A stretch of 64,000 bases of DNA from a virus, in IMG/VR virus record IMGVR_UViG_3300031578_009495, positions 30,314-94,313 of that record; one strand, given 5' to 3'. The notes under the pieces are model-generated. The model had not been told where the DNA came from. It saw nothing but the letters and a program-made list of their open reading frames with translations, and searched no databases. This document shows, in pieces, positions 63,627-64,000 of this stretch. Every line of letters starts with the position of its first letter. The stretch's first letter is position 1. The translations under genes and the position numbers were made by a program.

Positions 63627-64000
63627 TCGCATATATAAAATCACAGAAGCAAGTAAATATCTTGGAGTGTCAATCAACACGCTCAAGACACTTGCCAACA
63701 ACAGAAAGATAAAATCTTTCAAAACTACTGGTGAACACAGGCGTTTTCGTCAAGAAGATTTAGACGCTTATATGGGAGTCGAGAAAGAGAAGCAAGAAAA
63801 GTTGACTGTGATTTATGCCAGATGTTCAACTGCCAAACAGAAAGAAAACCTTGAAAGGCAGAAAGATAGACTTAGAAAATACGCTGAAAATAAAGGCTAC
63901 AAGTTTATTCTGATTGATGAAATAGCCAGTGGGATAAACGAGAAACGAAAAGGCATACACAAACTTATTAAGCTATGTTTTGAGGGAAAGGTTGAGCGAA
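63619..64000 (+). CDS. tnpA: IS607-family serine recombinase, 3' truncated by the window
   Basis: 127 residues visible. N-terminal MerR-like HTH (ITEASKYLGVSINTLKTLANNRKIKSFKTTGEHRRFRQEDLDAYM), then the resolvase start VIYARCSTAKQKENLERQKDRLRKYAENKGY with the catalytic Ser, and SGINEKRKGIHKLIKLC. It is only distantly similar to the recombinase at 31749, so it comes from a different IS607 element. A tnpB is expected beyond the window. Confidence 0.85.
   Translation, partial: MINRIYKITEASKYLGVSINTLKTLANNRKIKSFKTTGEHRRFRQEDLDAYMGVEKEKQEKLTVIYARCSTAKQKENLERQKDRLRKYAENKGYKFILIDEIASGINEKRKGIHKLIKLCFEGKVER

Noticed and set aside
1-64000. tRNA genes, diversity-generating retroelement, retron, toxin-antitoxin pair or integrase
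   Set aside because: I looked for TTC-loop-like cloverleafs, reverse transcriptase motifs, VR/TR repeats and tyrosine integrase motifs and saw none; a tRNA scan could still find some.

Overview
The window is a contiguous piece of the genome of a tailed bacteriophage (Caudoviricetes), or of an integrated prophage-like replicon. It is AT-rich and densely coded almost entirely on the + strand. The evidence is a canonical tail module (tail-tube-like gene, tail assembly chaperone with a -1 frameshift site, tape measure, baseplate/tail proteins, fibres), a lysis block (lipoprotein, M23 peptidase, holin) and a phage replication/recombination block (O-like protein, DnaC-like loader, RusA, SbcC/SbcD, SNF2 helicase, methyltransferases). 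No terminase, portal or capsid gene is visible, so those lie outside the window. A PEP-CTERM protein and the type I-C-like CRISPR repeats suggest a Gram-negative host with exosortase and CRISPR-Cas, but that is inference.

Layout: 1-3.9 kb glycan genes (methyltransferase-like end, a B12-radical SAM/GT2/GT2 fusion, a GT2). 3.9-25.5 kb tail module: an HNH endonuclease next to a group I intron in the tail-tube-like gene, chaperone pair, tape measure, baseplate proteins, repeat-rich fibre proteins, two more glycosyltransferases and a LamG-type fibre. 25.5-29.1 kb small membrane proteins and lysis genes, with a solitary CRISPR-type repeat abutting an IS605-like tnpB element. 29.1-38 kb noncoding repeats, small early-type genes, a complete IS607-like element, a gene followed by an integron-type attC site, an HNH gene and two DNA methyltransferases. 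38-42 kb an SNF2 helicase carrying an intein that itself hides an out-of-frame homing endonuclease gene. 42-47 kb small ORFs, a PEP-CTERM protein and an XRE regulator. 45-51 kb recombination genes. 51-52 kb three or four tiny genes separated by attC-like sites. 52-59.5 kb replication genes with a candidate origin. 59.5-64 kb an ATP-grasp enzyme, homing-type nucleases, a cytosine-methyltransferase-like protein and the start of a second IS607-type recombinase.

The most unusual signals are: (1) an intein in helicase motif II whose centre encodes a Vsr-like homing endonuclease in another frame while both frames stay open; (2) attC-like sites with conserved extrahelical bases behind tiny genes; (3) two solo structured RNA elements that share, with covarying stems, the 3' end of the IS607 tnpB; (4) solitary CRISPR-like repeats; (5) a compact group I intron whose splice sites can be placed from P1 and P10 pairing. 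Nothing could be searched; family names come from motifs read by eye.
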